Below, piece after piece: positions 7,823 to 16,895 of a DNA stretch of 64,000 nt (its first letter is position 1; each line of letters starts with the position of its first letter). The position numbers and the translations under genes are program-made. Origin of the DNA: Pseudobutyrivibrio sp. ACV-2 (GTDB taxonomy: Bacteria > Bacillota > Clostridia > Lachnospirales > Lachnospiraceae); contig NZ_FNQZ01000006.1 of assembly GCF_900107545.1 (NCBI RefSeq), forward strand, positions 1 through 64,000, read 5' to 3'. The notes below the pieces were generated by a model. The model made no database searches. It saw only the letters and a program-made list of their open reading frames with translations, and was not told the origin of the DNA.

Positions 7823-8755
7823 ATGAAGATTGTATTTTTGGATCGCAAAACAATTGGAGAAGATATTGATTTGTCAGGATTTGATAGATTTGGTGAGGTT
7901 GTAATTTACGATTACTCTGCTCCAGATGAGGTGCCTGCAAGAGTGGAGGATGCCGATGTTATCGTTCTTAATAAGGTGCCTGTAAATGAAGCTACAGTAG
8001 GAAATGCAAAACAGCTTAAGCTGGTGTGTGTCACAGCAACAGGCACAAACAATTTGGACAAGGAATTCCTTGATGCAAGAGGAATTCAGTGGAGAAATGT
8101 AGCCGGTTATTCAACAGAGGCAGTGGCGCAGCATACATTCGCATTGTTATTTTATCTTTTCGAGCATCTTAACTACTATGATAGATACGTTAAGGATGAA
8201 AAATATGTAAATGATAGAATGTTTACACATTTTGAAATGCATTTCAACGAGTTAAGCGGCAAAAACTGGGGTATCATCGGACTTGGTGCTATCGGCAAGC
8301 GTGTGGCTCAGATTGCTAAATGTTTTGGTGCCAATGTGTCTTATTATTCAACCAGTGGTCGCAATCATTGTGAGGACTATACAGAGGTTGATTTTGATAC
8401 CTTACTCAAGGAATCGGATATCATTTCGATCCATGCACCACTTGATGAAAACACTATGCATTTGATAAATGCTGAAGCTCTGCAGAAAATGAAGAGCTCA
8501 GCTATCCTTATAAATGTTGGTAGAGGACCAATTATTGTGGAAAAGGATCTGGCAGATGCCCTTGAATGTGGACAAATTGCAGGTGCTGGACTTGATGTAC
8601 TTGATATCGAGCCTATGTCACCAGAAAATCCATTAGTTAGGGTTAAAGATAGCAACAAGCTTATCATTACACCACACATAGCATGGGCAGCAGTAGAAGC
8701 CAGACAGCGACTTATGAAAATCATCGAAGGCCAAATAGAAGAGTGGTTAAAATAA
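7823..8755 (+). CDS. D-2-hydroxyacid dehydrogenase (glycerate/hydroxypyruvate type)
   Basis: A 310-residue cytosolic NAD(P)-dependent oxidoreductase interconverting a 2-keto acid and the D-2-hydroxy acid. It has the Rossmann motif GIIGLGAIGKRVAQ near residue 150, the catalytic Arg in NVGRGPI, the Glu in DVLDIEPM and the His in PHIAWA. After the second strand, where NAD-specific enzymes have an Asp, it reads YYSTSGRN, which favours NADP(H). Substrate is not determined; glycerate/hydroxypyruvate is the nearest guess. The RBS is AGAGGT. It stands alone, with a terminator downstream. Confidence 0.85.
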   Translation: MKIVFLDRKTIGEDIDLSGFDRFGEVVIYDYSAPDEVPARVEDADVIVLNKVPVNEATVGNAKQLKLVCVTATGTNNLDKEFLDARGIQWRNVAGYSTEAVAQHTFALLFYLFEHLNYYDRYVKDEKYVNDRMFTHFEMHFNELSGKNWGIIGLGAIGKRVAQIAKCFGANVSYYSTSGRNHCEDYTEVDFDTLLKESDIISIHAPLDENTMHLINAEALQKMKSSAILINVGRGPIIVEKDLADALECGQIAGAGLDVLDIEPMSPENPLVRVKDSNKLIITPHIAWAAVEARQRLMKIIEGQIEEWLK

Positions 8756-8774
8756 TTTAATAAAAATTATCCAG

Positions 8775-8812
8775 TGGCAATTGTTACAAAAAAGGTAGCA
8801 GTTGCCATTTTT
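8775..8812 (+). terminator. Intrinsic terminator
   Basis: TGGCAATTG (8775-8783) pairs with CAGTTGCCA (8799-8807) with one G-U, across a 15-nt loop, and is followed by five T residues. Confidence 0.65.
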
Positions 8813-8942
8813 AACATATTATTCACAGTAAAACCTCATTTATAAGCTATAATCCAATTAGTTGGTCTCGCTAGCGAAGTTGAGTAATACAGTACGATCA
8901 ATTATCAAAGGGGAATAATTACTTGACTTTTCGGAGGTGGGT

Positions 8943-10634
8943 ATGGAAGGAAGAGCAAATGAGGACAAACTGGGAAAATTAACAAGGTTTGCATCACTAA
9001 GGACAGCTTTGATAGGACTTGTGGTGGTTTCACTTGTATGTGTAGGCGTAGCCGCAGCAATTGTAGGAACAGCCAACCTGCGTCGAGGTATGGAATATGA
9101 AATAGAGACAGGCGTTATGGCGACTTGTGCTTCATATGCCCAGGTGCTGGATTATACAACAAAAGATTTAACACCTGAAGAATCGGCATCTATTACTTTG
9201 GAGCAGGAGATGAATGCTGAAACAGGATATGATTATACTTTCTTTAGAGGTGATACCCGTGAGCGCTCTAGTATTGCCGGAGTTGTAGGAACAAAAGCCG
9301 GGGATGCTGTAATAGCTGAAGTTATCAATAATAAAAACAGATATTCCGCATCAAACGTTATGATAAACGGCGAGCCATATTATGTTGCATACATTCCACT
9401 TTTAAATGATGACGGTAGTGTATATGGTATGGCTTTTGTAGGTTTAAAGAAAATTGCTGTAACAGCATATATCAGTAAGCGAGTTGCATGGACTGTAACT
9501 CTTTCATTTGGAATTATAGTTATTTTTACATTACTTGCTATTTTCTATACCGTTCAGATAATAAAAGCTATTGAAGAAAATGTCAGAGCAGTTCGTCAGA
9601 TGGCGACAGGTGATTTGGAAATTAAGCTCTCTGACAAAGTTAAAAATAGACCTGATGAGCTAGGCGAAATGTCCAATGCCCTATATGACATGGCGGCAAA
9701 AATACGTGATGTAATCGGCAGTGCCAGAGTATCATCAAACGAGGTGGATGATTCAGCAGGTTATCTTAATGAAACAGTAAAAACAATTGCTGAAACAGCT
9801 GACAATGTAACTATAGCGGTTTCTCAGGTAGCAACTGGAGCTTCAAGCCAGGCAGAATCATTGCAGGAAGCTGTAATAAATGTAAATGATATTAACGATG
9901 CAGTTCAGCTAATTACAGAAAACACTGAGAAGATGCAAGGAATTGCAGATTCAATGCAGGAAAATTCAAGAGCGAGCCAGGAAAAACTGACAGAGCTCAG
10001 AATGTCTACCAGAGCAAGTATAGCTGCTATAGATGGAATTGTTGATTTGATTGGAAATACAAATACTGCAGTTACCACTATTAGTGAGGCAGTTCAGATT
10101 ATTGATGCAATTGCAGCACAGACAAATCTTCTTTCGCTGAATGCAAGTATTGAAGCGGCAAGAGCAGGCGAGGCTGGAAAGGGCTTCGCAGTAGTTGCAG
10201 ATGAGATTAGACAGCTTGCAGACCAGTCTGCAGCAGCTGCGCAGAATATCCAGGAGGCTATGAAAGGTCTTGCTTCTGATTCAAACAAAACAATGGCGGA
10301 AGCAGGCAGTGTACAGGAGACTATCACAAAACAAAGAAGTACTATTCACAGAACTATTGAGCAGGTTGACCTCTTGATAGAGGATATCAACAAGTCAGTT
10401 GCACTTACAAGGGAAATAGTTGAAAACGTGGAGAAAACTGAGGCGGCAAGCGATGCAATTTCAGACACAATCACAAATCTTTCTTCTATTTCACAGCAAA
10501 ATGCAGCAAGCTCAGAAGAGACAAGAGCCTCAATGCAGGATTTGACAGATACTATGGAAATCCTTTCAGAGAAGGCAACAGGTCTTAACGATATTGCAAA
10601 GGTTTTAGACAAAGAAATGGCCTTTTTCCAGTAA
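8943..10634 (+). CDS. Methyl-accepting chemotaxis protein with extracytoplasmic Cache-type sensor
   Basis: A 563-residue chemoreceptor: N-terminal membrane helix (about 20-45), extracytoplasmic sensor resembling a single Cache domain (about 46-180, with [17 protein letters not shown]), second membrane helix (about 187-210), HAMP, then a long coiled-coil signalling domain. The conserved hairpin tip [19 protein letters not shown] lies near residue 404. It should control the CheA kinase in this motile organism; the ligand is unknown. A GTG at 8937 overlaps the ribosome binding site, so the ATG at 8943 behind GGAGG (8933-8937) is the better start. An unusual inverted repeat and a GGDEF gene follow. 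Confidence 0.92.
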   Translation: MEGRANEDKLGKLTRFASLRTALIGLVVVSLVCVGVAAAIVGTANLRRGMEYEIETGVMATCASYAQVLDYTTKDLTPEESASITLEQEMNAETGYDYTFFRGDTRERSSIAGVVGTKAGDAVIAEVINNKNRYSASNVMINGEPYYVAYIPLLNDDGSVYGMAFVGLKKIAVTAYISKRVAWTVTLSFGIIVIFTLLAIFYTVQIIKAIEENVRAVRQMATGDLEIKLSDKVKNRPDELGEMSNALYDMAAKIRDVIGSARVSSNEVDDSAGYLNETVKTIAETADNVTIAVSQVATGASSQAESLQEAVINVNDINDAVQLITENTEKMQGIADSMQENSRASQEKLTELRMSTRASIAAIDGIVDLIGNTNTAVTTISEAVQIIDAIAAQTNLLSLNASIEAARAGEAGKGFAVVADEIRQLADQSAAAAQNIQEAMKGLASDSNKTMAEAGSVQETITKQRSTIHRTIEQVDLLIEDINKSVALTREIVENVEKTEAASDAISDTITNLSSISQQNAASSEETRASMQDLTDTMEILSEKATGLNDIAKVLDKEMAFFQ

Positions 10635-10643
10635 AAACCGGTT

Positions 10644-10697
10644 GTTTTTCGACACAGTGAGTAATATATTATAAATATGGGGTTTGTGTCGAAAAAC
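10644..10697. repeat. Inverted repeat framing the promoter of the PAS-GAF-GGDEF gene
   Basis: GTTTTTCGACAC (10644-10655) and GTGTCGAAAAAC (10686-10697) are exact 12-bp inverted copies separated by 30 nt. The spacer contains TATATTATAAAT, which could serve as a -10 region with TCGACA inside the left arm as -35. The right arm ends about 12 nt before the GGDEF start codon. It may be a regulator-binding pair of half sites or a leader hairpin. Confidence 0.6.
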
Positions 10698-10709
10698 GGG
10701 GGTTTTAGT

Positions 10710-12086
10710 ATGGAAAAAGGTAAAGAAAAAATCAATAATATTGACTATTCTGCAACAGACATTTTGTATATGCTTCGGGATTTACCAGATGCCTGTTGCA
10801 TCTTTGAGGTAATTACAGATCCTTTTGGAACAGTTCAGGATATGCGATTCCTCTTCGTGAATGAAAAATATGCCAGCCTGGTAGGTAAGCAATCCAGCGA
10901 GCTTTTAGGCTCTACGTTTTTTAATACCGTGAGCAATAGGGACGAAGATTGGATGAAGCTTAGCTATCAGGCTGCTTTTATGCGCCAATCGGTGATGAAT
11001 CACACTTTTAATACACAATACAATAGATGGTTTGAATTCTGGGCAGTACCTGTCTATAAAAAGGGCTTCTGCGCTTTTATTATTCATGATGTTACTGCTG
11101 AAAAGCGCAAGGAAGAAAATAGAACTATAGACTATAATTCTACAAACTTTGTGTTAAATTGCGCCAAGGTTTTATCTACAAGTGAGTTTCGCAAGGGAAT
11201 AAAATACACACTTAAGGAGCTTGGTGGTGTATTAAAGGCTGACAGAGTCAGTGTTATAGATGTGAAACAGGGTGAAGTCGGTGATGTATATCAATGGAGC
11301 GAGCGAATAAATGGTACAGGTCTGCCTTCAAAAAAAGTTTTGGATGAATACGATTTTTTCACCATGTGGGAAAGTCAGATAAAGGAAGATGGAGTAGCCG
11401 TCATCGATGATACCAGTGTATTAAGCGATAAAAATTCACAAATCTACGATGATGTATTGGCAGGAAATATTTCCCGTTATATAGTTGCCAGTCTTAAGGA
11501 TAAAGCAGAAACTATAGGATATCTTTTGGTGGATAATTATTCTATGGAACTTGACATAGATGAGAGGACAGTGGTGCAATCTGTATCTATATTCATTTCG
11601 GAAGAATTGAAGAACTATAAACTAACTACAGAAGTGAGCTACATGAACACTCACGATGATTTAACCGATTTAGGAAATCGTTACGCATATTACACAACAA
11701 AAAATATGCTTGATGGACTTGAAGTGACAGTTGGTGTATGCTTTATTGATATAAATGGAATCAAGGCAATTAACGACGAACGCGGTCATGATGCGGGAGA
11801 CGATGTTATAAAGGAAACTGCTGAATTGATTGCCTCTGTTTTCAAGAAAAAGTTCTGCTACAGAATAGGTGGGGATCAGTTTGTGGTTATTGTCCCTCAG
11901 GTTTCTAAAGAACACTTTGACGAACTATTGGAAAAGCTGAAGAAGAAAAGAAAGAAGACAACATTTGCCATAGGTGCTGTCTGGTCTGAGGAAAGCAAAG
12001 ATATCAACAATCTTATCAATCAGGCAGACAAACTGATGTCTTCGGATAAGTCTAACTTCTACAGCACGGCAAACAGGAGAAAATGA
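10710..12086 (+). CDS. PAS-GAF-GGDEF protein with degenerate GGDQF signature
   Basis: A 458-residue soluble signalling protein: PAS-like N-terminus (about 20-130, with FLFVNEKYASLVGKQSSELLG), GAF-like middle (about 150-300) and a GGDEF-family C-terminus beginning at THDDLTDLGNRYAYY. The signature near residue 387 is RIGGDQFVV, with Gln for the metal-binding Glu. Cyclase activity is therefore doubtful, and a GTP- or c-di-GMP-sensing role is possible. The ATG at 10677 would lie inside the inverted repeat. The ATG at 10710, with GGGGG just upstream, fits better. The aminotransferase gene starts 1 nt after the stop, so the two are cotranslated. Confidence 0.75.
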   Translation: MEKGKEKINNIDYSATDILYMLRDLPDACCIFEVITDPFGTVQDMRFLFVNEKYASLVGKQSSELLGSTFFNTVSNRDEDWMKLSYQAAFMRQSVMNHTFNTQYNRWFEFWAVPVYKKGFCAFIIHDVTAEKRKEENRTIDYNSTNFVLNCAKVLSTSEFRKGIKYTLKELGGVLKADRVSVIDVKQGEVGDVYQWSERINGTGLPSKKVLDEYDFFTMWESQIKEDGVAVIDDTSVLSDKNSQIYDDVLAGNISRYIVASLKDKAETIGYLLVDNYSMELDIDERTVVQSVSIFISEELKNYKLTTEVSYMNTHDDLTDLGNRYAYYTTKNMLDGLEVTVGVCFIDINGIKAINDERGHDAGDDVIKETAELIASVFKKKFCYRIGGDQFVVIVPQVSKEHFDELLEKLKKKRKKTTFAIGAVWSEESKDINNLINQADKLMSSDKSNFYSTANRRK

Positions 12087-12087
12087 G

Positions 12088-13278
12088 ATGATTAACGCGA
12101 CCTACAAGAAGATGCTGGAAGGCAAGTCTATTATCCGCGAGCTCAGCGAGTACGCCACAGCCCGTGGAAAAGAGATTGGATACGAAAATGTTTTTGATTA
12201 CAGTCTGGGAAATCCCAGCGTGCCTTGTCCAAAAGGGTATACAGATACTGTGATTAACATGTATCAGAATAATGACCCTATGTCTATACATGGCTATAGT
12301 CCATCCCTTGGAATAGAAGATGTAAGGGAGGCTGTGGCAGATTCCTTAAAGTCGCGATTTGATGTGCCTTACGAGGCAAAGCATATTTTTATGGCAATCG
12401 GTGCAGCAGGCGCTTTGGCTCATGCCTTTAGATTGGTTACAGAGCCAGGTGATGAAATAATTGTATTTGCACCATTTTTCCCTGAGTACACAGAATACAT
12501 AGGCCGAACAGGGGCTGTTATGAAGGTTGTTCCACCAAGCACAAAAGATTTCCAGATTAATTTTGATGCTTTTGTGGATATCATCAATGAAAAGACCATG
12601 GCGGTGTTGATAAATACACCAAATAACCCAACAGGCATTGTATATAGCGAGGAAACTATCAAGCGTCTGGCAGAGATACTTTACGCTAAGCAGGAAGAAT
12701 ACGGACACGACATCTTTTTGATAAGTGATGAGCCATACAGAGAGATTGTATTTGATGGCAAGGTGTGCCCATATCCAGCAAAATATTATGATAATACATT
12801 GACCTGCTATTCTTTTTCAAAGAGTCTATCACTTCCTGGAGAGAGAATCGGCTATGTAGCAGTAAATCCAAAGGCGACAGATAGTGATATACTGGCAGTA
12901 ATCATGGGTCAAATTAGTAGAGGCATAGGCCACAATTGTCCATCATCAACCTCACAGCTGGCAGTGGCACAGGTGCTTGGTGAAACCAGCGATTTAAGTG
13001 TGTACGAGACTAACATGAACATCCTTTACGATGCCCTTACAGAGATGGGCTTTGAGGTGGTGCGTCCGGGTGGAACTTTCTACATTTTCCCAAAGGCTCT
13101 TGAGGAGGATGCAAATGCATTTTGTTCAAAGGCAAAAAAATACGATTTGATATTGGTTCCTGCGGACAATTTTGGATGCCCGGGTTATTTTAGAATGGCT
13201 TATTGCATAGATACTGAAAAGGTTAGACGTTCAATAGCTGCATTTAAGCGATTCGTCAGTGAGGAATATCACAAATAA
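12088..13278 (+). CDS. Pyridoxal-phosphate aminotransferase, class I
   Basis: A 396-residue fold-type I aminotransferase. Cofactor and substrate landmarks are all visible: NTPNNPTG, ISDEPYREI, the Schiff-base Lys in SFSKSLSLPGERIGY and the carboxylate-binding Arg in GYFRMAYC. It should transfer amino groups between an amino acid (Asp/Ala-type) and 2-oxoglutarate in the cytosol; the exact substrate is not visible. It begins one base after the stop of the PAS-GAF-GGDEF gene, with AGGAGA inside that gene's end. The AraC gene follows 24 nt later. Confidence 0.88.
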   Translation: MINATYKKMLEGKSIIRELSEYATARGKEIGYENVFDYSLGNPSVPCPKGYTDTVINMYQNNDPMSIHGYSPSLGIEDVREAVADSLKSRFDVPYEAKHIFMAIGAAGALAHAFRLVTEPGDEIIVFAPFFPEYTEYIGRTGAVMKVVPPSTKDFQINFDAFVDIINEKTMAVLINTPNNPTGIVYSEETIKRLAEILYAKQEEYGHDIFLISDEPYREIVFDGKVCPYPAKYYDNTLTCYSFSKSLSLPGERIGYVAVNPKATDSDILAVIMGQISRGIGHNCPSSTSQLAVAQVLGETSDLSVYETNMNILYDALTEMGFEVVRPGGTFYIFPKALEEDANAFCSKAKKYDLILVPADNFGCPGYFRMAYCIDTEKVRRSIAAFKRFVSEEYHK

Positions 13279-13302
13279 TTTTATAGAACAGGTTTTATTT
13301 AA

Positions 13303-14238
13303 ATGGCTAAGCAGAAAAAACAGATAGAATACAGATATTACGAGATTCCTGATGGCCACTATGTTATGGCACTTTTAGGCGACAGCTGGGTAAGAAGCTA
13401 TGGTGCTGAGATAGAAAATCTATTACACTTCCACAATTACATGGAAATTGGCTATTGTTATTGGGGAAATGGAATGCTCACAATAGAAGATTCCAACGTG
13501 GCTTATAAAGGTGGAATCATTACTATCATCCCAGAAAACATACCACATGAGACTAAAAGCTTTAATCAGGGAGTGTGTAAATGGGAATATCTTTACATAG
13601 ATATCGATAATTTTATTCGTAATGAGATTCAAATTAAGCGAATGTTGCCTGAGGAGGTAATCAAGCGAATTAATAAACAGGGTTATATAATTCAATGGAA
13701 CCAGAATAAGGCCATGACAAATATAATCCGAAATATCATCGAAGAATATCGTGAGAAAAAGCCTTATTACAAGGAGGCAGTGCGGGGTTATTTAAGGGCT
13801 TTTGTGGCGGAGCTTTTGCGAATAAATGAGGATATGAGCTCAAGCCTGACTATAGAGCAGAAGCGCCTGAACAGTTACATTGAAAAAAGTGTAAATTATA
13901 TCTCGGAGCATTTCGCTGATGATTTGAAAATGTCGGATGTTGCAGCAGAATGTGGACTTTCAGAGAGCCATTTCAGGAGAATATTTGAGGAAAGCATGAA
14001 CATGAAGCCTCTAGATTACCTGAATATGGTCCGCATAGACAAGGCCTGTGAAATCATACAAAACAAAGACTATGCCATGGAAGAGGTGGGCTTTAGAGTA
14101 GGATATCAGACTCCATCCACCTTCAACAGAAACTTTAAAAAGCTCACAGGCAAAACTCCATACCAGTGGAAAAAGGAAGAAAACACTGCAGGAATCACAA
14201 AAAAGAATTATAAAATAAGCGCCAAAAAAGGGTGGTAA
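13303..14238 (+). CDS. AraC family transcriptional regulator
   Basis: A 311-residue regulator with an N-terminal cupin-like sensor (LLHFHNYMEIGYCYWG, IIPENIPHETKS) and a C-terminal double helix-turn-helix of the AraC/XylS type (about 195-290; MSDVAAECGLSESHFRRIF, then VGFRVGYQTPSTFNRNFKK). It is encoded directly upstream of the sugar ABC transporter/LacZ genes in the same direction, so it most likely senses a galactoside or its product and activates that operon. A terminator overlapping its stop codon separates it from them. Confidence 0.88.
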   Translation: MAKQKKQIEYRYYEIPDGHYVMALLGDSWVRSYGAEIENLLHFHNYMEIGYCYWGNGMLTIEDSNVAYKGGIITIIPENIPHETKSFNQGVCKWEYLYIDIDNFIRNEIQIKRMLPEEVIKRINKQGYIIQWNQNKAMTNIIRNIIEEYREKKPYYKEAVRGYLRAFVAELLRINEDMSSSLTIEQKRLNSYIEKSVNYISEHFADDLKMSDVAAECGLSESHFRRIFEESMNMKPLDYLNMVRIDKACEIIQNKDYAMEEVGFRVGYQTPSTFNRNFKKLTGKTPYQWKKEENTAGITKKNYKISAKKGW

Positions 14239-14265
14239 AGCATTTAAGCTTTACCATCTTTTTTT
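14234..14265 (+). terminator. Terminator overlapping the AraC stop codon
   Basis: GGTAAAGC (14234-14241) and GCTTTACC (14248-14255) form a perfect 8-bp stem followed by a T-rich tract. The stop codon lies in the left arm. Confidence 0.75.
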
Positions 14266-14268
14266 AAA

Positions 14269-14315
14269 GGCTTCCCCCTGGGGGGAAGCTGTCAGCTTGC
14301 TGACTGATGAGGGGT
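14269..14315. repeat. REP-like palindromic element, copy 1
   Basis: Two consecutive hairpins: GCTTCCCCC/GGGGGAAGC (14270-14278 with 14281-14289), then GTCAGC/GCTGAC (14291-14304), ending TGATGAGGGG. The same design occurs at 21327-21375. It resembles a dispersed intergenic repeat I know from Clostridia genomes. Confidence 0.7.
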
Positions 14316-14490
14316 GTATGTATCGTCATTTAGAACAAGCTAAATTCATAAATTCAACAAATTATCATGTAAAAACACTCATTATCTCCCCACAAAATAG
14401 TCGAATTTGCAATTTTTTAGCTCAAATCTATTTAGCTAGAAATACACACAAACTAGTATTATGACTATAGGAGGGACGAAAAAGAGCACT
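14316..14490 (+). promoter_or_regulatory. AT-rich control region of the galactoside operon
   Basis: The region is strongly AT-rich and holds short mirrored motifs such as TAGCT...AGCTA and CTAG...CTAG around 14417-14457. TATTAT near 14457 could be a -10 hexamer, but no -35 is present at the usual distance. A poor -35 fits a promoter that depends on an activator such as the AraC protein encoded upstream. Confidence 0.4.
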
Positions 14491-14513
14491 TAATTGTGCA
14501 AGATGCACAATTA
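14491..14513. promoter_or_regulatory. Perfect inverted repeat ahead of the sugar-binding protein gene
   Basis: TAATTGTGCA (14491-14500) and TGCACAATTA (14504-14513) are exact inverted copies with a 3-nt spacer, about 40 nt before the start codon. It may be an operator or a leader hairpin. It is not followed by a T-tract. Confidence 0.5.
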
Positions 14514-14554
14514 CGCGCCGGAAAAATTTTACAATCAATAAGGAGAAGAAGAAA

Positions 14555-15922
14555 ATGAAGAAAAAATTGATTTCGCTTATGCTTGTTGGTGCAATGGCAT
14601 CATCAATGGTTGCTTGTGGGGGTTCAGATGCAGGCAGCGCAGACACAGCTACTGATTCAGCAGCAACAACAGAAGATGGGGCTTCTACAGCCGATGTTCA
14701 ATCAGATGATGAAAACACACTTACAGTTTATGCTTGGGATGAAAATTTCAATATTCCAGCACTTAAGGCGGCTGAAAAGGATTATCAGGACGTTAATAAA
14801 GACTTCAAATTGGAAATCATCACACAGTCACAGTCTTCTGACGTGGAGCAGGCAGTAACACTTGCGGCAGAAGCTGGAGATTATAGCACATTACCAGATA
14901 TCGTACTTTTCCAGGATCACTACATCCAGCAGTACGTTACAAACTATCCAGATGCATGGCAGGATGTGGATGATGCAGATTGCGATTGGTCAGGACTTGG
15001 AGCTGAGAAGCTTTCTTACTCTACAATCGATGGCAAGCACTATGGTTTCCCTGTAGATGCTGGTACAGCAATTTTTGCATACAGAACAGACCTTCTTGAG
15101 CAGGCTGGATACTCAATTGATGATGTTAAGGGTATCACATGGGAGAAGTTCGATGAAATCGGACAGAAGGTTTATGACGCAACAGGAAAGCATCTCCTTT
15201 GCATGGATGGTAGCGGAAACGACTTATTCTACATGATGCTTCAGGAAGAAGGTGTTTCACAGTTTAAGGATGGCGAGCCATACATCAAGGATAACAAGGC
15301 TCTTGTAGAAGTATTTGAAATCATTGCAAAGATGGCACAAGACAACGTTCTTTACCTTGCAAATGACTGGTCAGATTACACAGATCAGGCTATCCAGGGC
15401 GACATGGTTGCAGGTGTATTCAATGGTAACTGGATTATCCCAACAATGAAGCAGGTTTCAGAAAACTCTGGTAAGTGGGAAATCGTTCCAGCTCCATCAC
15501 TTACAGGTAAGCCAGGATACGCTTCAAACGGTGGTTCTTCACTTTACATCACAGGTAACTGCAAGAAGACAGATCTTGCTAAGGATTTCTTAGCTTACAC
15601 ATTTGGTGGACGTTCAGCAGAGGACGGACAGTCTACAACATATGACGAGGCACTTCTTAACGGTGGTGTTATCGGAACATGTGCAGCAGCTGCAGAGTCT
15701 GATGTTTACCAGCAGGGTGTTGATTTCTTCAATGGCCAGGCTATTTACGCTGACATCGTAGATTACACACAGAACGTTCCTACAGTTGAGCAGTCTGATT
15801 ATCACTATTCAGCAAGAACAGCTCTTGGAACAGCTCTTCAGAATGTAATCGAGAATGGTTACACAACAGAGCAGGCTCTTGAAGAGGCAGAGACAAACCT
15901 TAGATTTGAAATGGGACTTTAA
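14555..15922 (+). CDS. Sugar ABC transporter substrate-binding lipoprotein (CUT1)
   Basis: A 455-residue lipoprotein. The signal peptide ends at the lipobox MVAC (Cys ~21), followed by a Ser/Thr/Asp-rich linker and the bilobed sugar-binding fold (LTVYAWDENFN, PDIVLFQDHYIQQY, VAGVFNGNWIIP, KPGYASNGGSSLY). It should capture an oligosaccharide outside the membrane and hand it to the two permeases encoded next. The genetic link with lacZ and galK points to a galactoside. The RBS is AAGGAG. A strong hairpin separates it from the permease genes, which commonly allows extra binding protein to be made. No ATPase gene is in this operon. Confidence 0.9.
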   Translation: MKKKLISLMLVGAMASSMVACGGSDAGSADTATDSAATTEDGASTADVQSDDENTLTVYAWDENFNIPALKAAEKDYQDVNKDFKLEIITQSQSSDVEQAVTLAAEAGDYSTLPDIVLFQDHYIQQYVTNYPDAWQDVDDADCDWSGLGAEKLSYSTIDGKHYGFPVDAGTAIFAYRTDLLEQAGYSIDDVKGITWEKFDEIGQKVYDATGKHLLCMDGSGNDLFYMMLQEEGVSQFKDGEPYIKDNKALVEVFEIIAKMAQDNVLYLANDWSDYTDQAIQGDMVAGVFNGNWIIPTMKQVSENSGKWEIVPAPSLTGKPGYASNGGSSLYITGNCKKTDLAKDFLAYTFGGRSAEDGQSTTYDEALLNGGVIGTCAAAAESDVYQQGVDFFNGQAIYADIVDYTQNVPTVEQSDYHYSARTALGTALQNVIENGYTTEQALEEAETNLRFEMGL

Positions 15923-15942
15923 TCTTTAGTTAATGTATTTTC

Positions 15943-15974
15943 ATGGGAAGTGGCTGGCCCACTTCCCATTTTTA
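15943..15974 (+). terminator. Partial terminator or stabiliser between binding protein and permease genes
   Basis: An 11-bp perfect stem (15943-15953 with 15959-15969, 5-nt loop) is followed by a short T-run. It probably lowers permease expression relative to the binding protein. Confidence 0.7.
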
Positions 15975-15992
15975 AAGAAGGGGGATGCCAAC

Positions 15993-16895
15993 GTGGAGAA
16001 GAAAAAACATGGAATGACACTTGCAAATAAGCAATTGGCAGCCGGCTGGTTGTTTCTTACACCAGCAACAATTCTTATTTTCATAATGAGTTTTTATCCA
16101 ATTATTCAGGCTTTAATAACATCATTTAAAACAGGAAAGGGCGTAAACATAAAGTTTGCTGACCCACTTACATACAATTACTCTCGAATGTTACAGGATG
16201 TAATTTTCAAAACCTCTATGAAAAATACATTCCTTTATCTAATAGTAGAGGTTCCTATTATGTTAATCCTGGCTATTCTTTTAGCTCAGCTTCTTAACAA
16301 TAAGGACCTTAAATTCAAGGGATTATTCAGAACATGTATCTTTTTACCTTGTGCCACATCCCTTGTATCTTATTCATTAATTTTTAAATCAATGTTTGCT
16401 ACACAGGGTCTTATCAATACAGTACTTCAAAATATTGGTATCACTCATGAAAACATTAATTTCCTTGGAACAGCAGGTACAGCCAGAGCCGTAATCATCA
16501 TTGCTCTTATATGGAGATGGACTGGTTACAATATGGTATTTTATCTTGCAGGTCTTCAAAACATTGAATATTCAGTTTATGAGGCAGCAAAAATCGATGG
16601 CGCAAATGGTTGGAAGACATTTTGGAATATTACGGTTCCACTTCTCAAACCAACAATTGTTATGACAGCTATCATGTCAATCAACGGAACATTACAGCTA
16701 TTTGATGAGTCTATGAACTTAACAAGTGGTGGCCCTGCAAACTCAACAATCACAATGTCACATTACATCTACAATCAGGCATTTGGACAGGGTGTAGGTA
16801 ACTTCGGTTATACATCAGCTATGTCATTTGTAGTATTCATCCTTGTAGCAATACTTGCATTCATCAATTTGAAAGTAGGTGATACACGTGACTAA
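15993..16895 (+). CDS. Sugar ABC transporter permease 1 (MalF-like)
   Basis: A 300-residue CUT1 permease with about six membrane helices and the ATPase-docking EAA loop (EAAKIDGANGWKTFWNITVP). The frame is open from 15933, but that part lies within the intergenic hairpin. The GTG at 15993, 7 nt behind GGGGG, is the likely start. It forms the membrane channel together with the next gene product. It overlaps that gene by 8 nt. Confidence 0.9.
   Translation: MEKKKHGMTLANKQLAAGWLFLTPATILIFIMSFYPIIQALITSFKTGKGVNIKFADPLTYNYSRMLQDVIFKTSMKNTFLYLIVEVPIMLILAILLAQLLNNKDLKFKGLFRTCIFLPCATSLVSYSLIFKSMFATQGLINTVLQNIGITHENINFLGTAGTARAVIIIALIWRWTGYNMVFYLAGLQNIEYSVYEAAKIDGANGWKTFWNITVPLLKPTIVMTAIMSINGTLQLFDESMNLTSGGPANSTITMSHYIYNQAFGQGVGNFGYTSAMSFVVFILVAILAFINLKVGDTRD

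Noticed and set aside
12346-12708. 120-codon minus-strand open frame inside the aminotransferase gene
   Set aside because: The plus-strand gene has every family motif; the reverse frame has no recognisable domain or RBS.
14505-14543. 12-codon leader peptide before the sugar-binding protein gene
   Set aside because: It starts inside the inverted repeat, has no ribosome binding site and no regulatory codon run.
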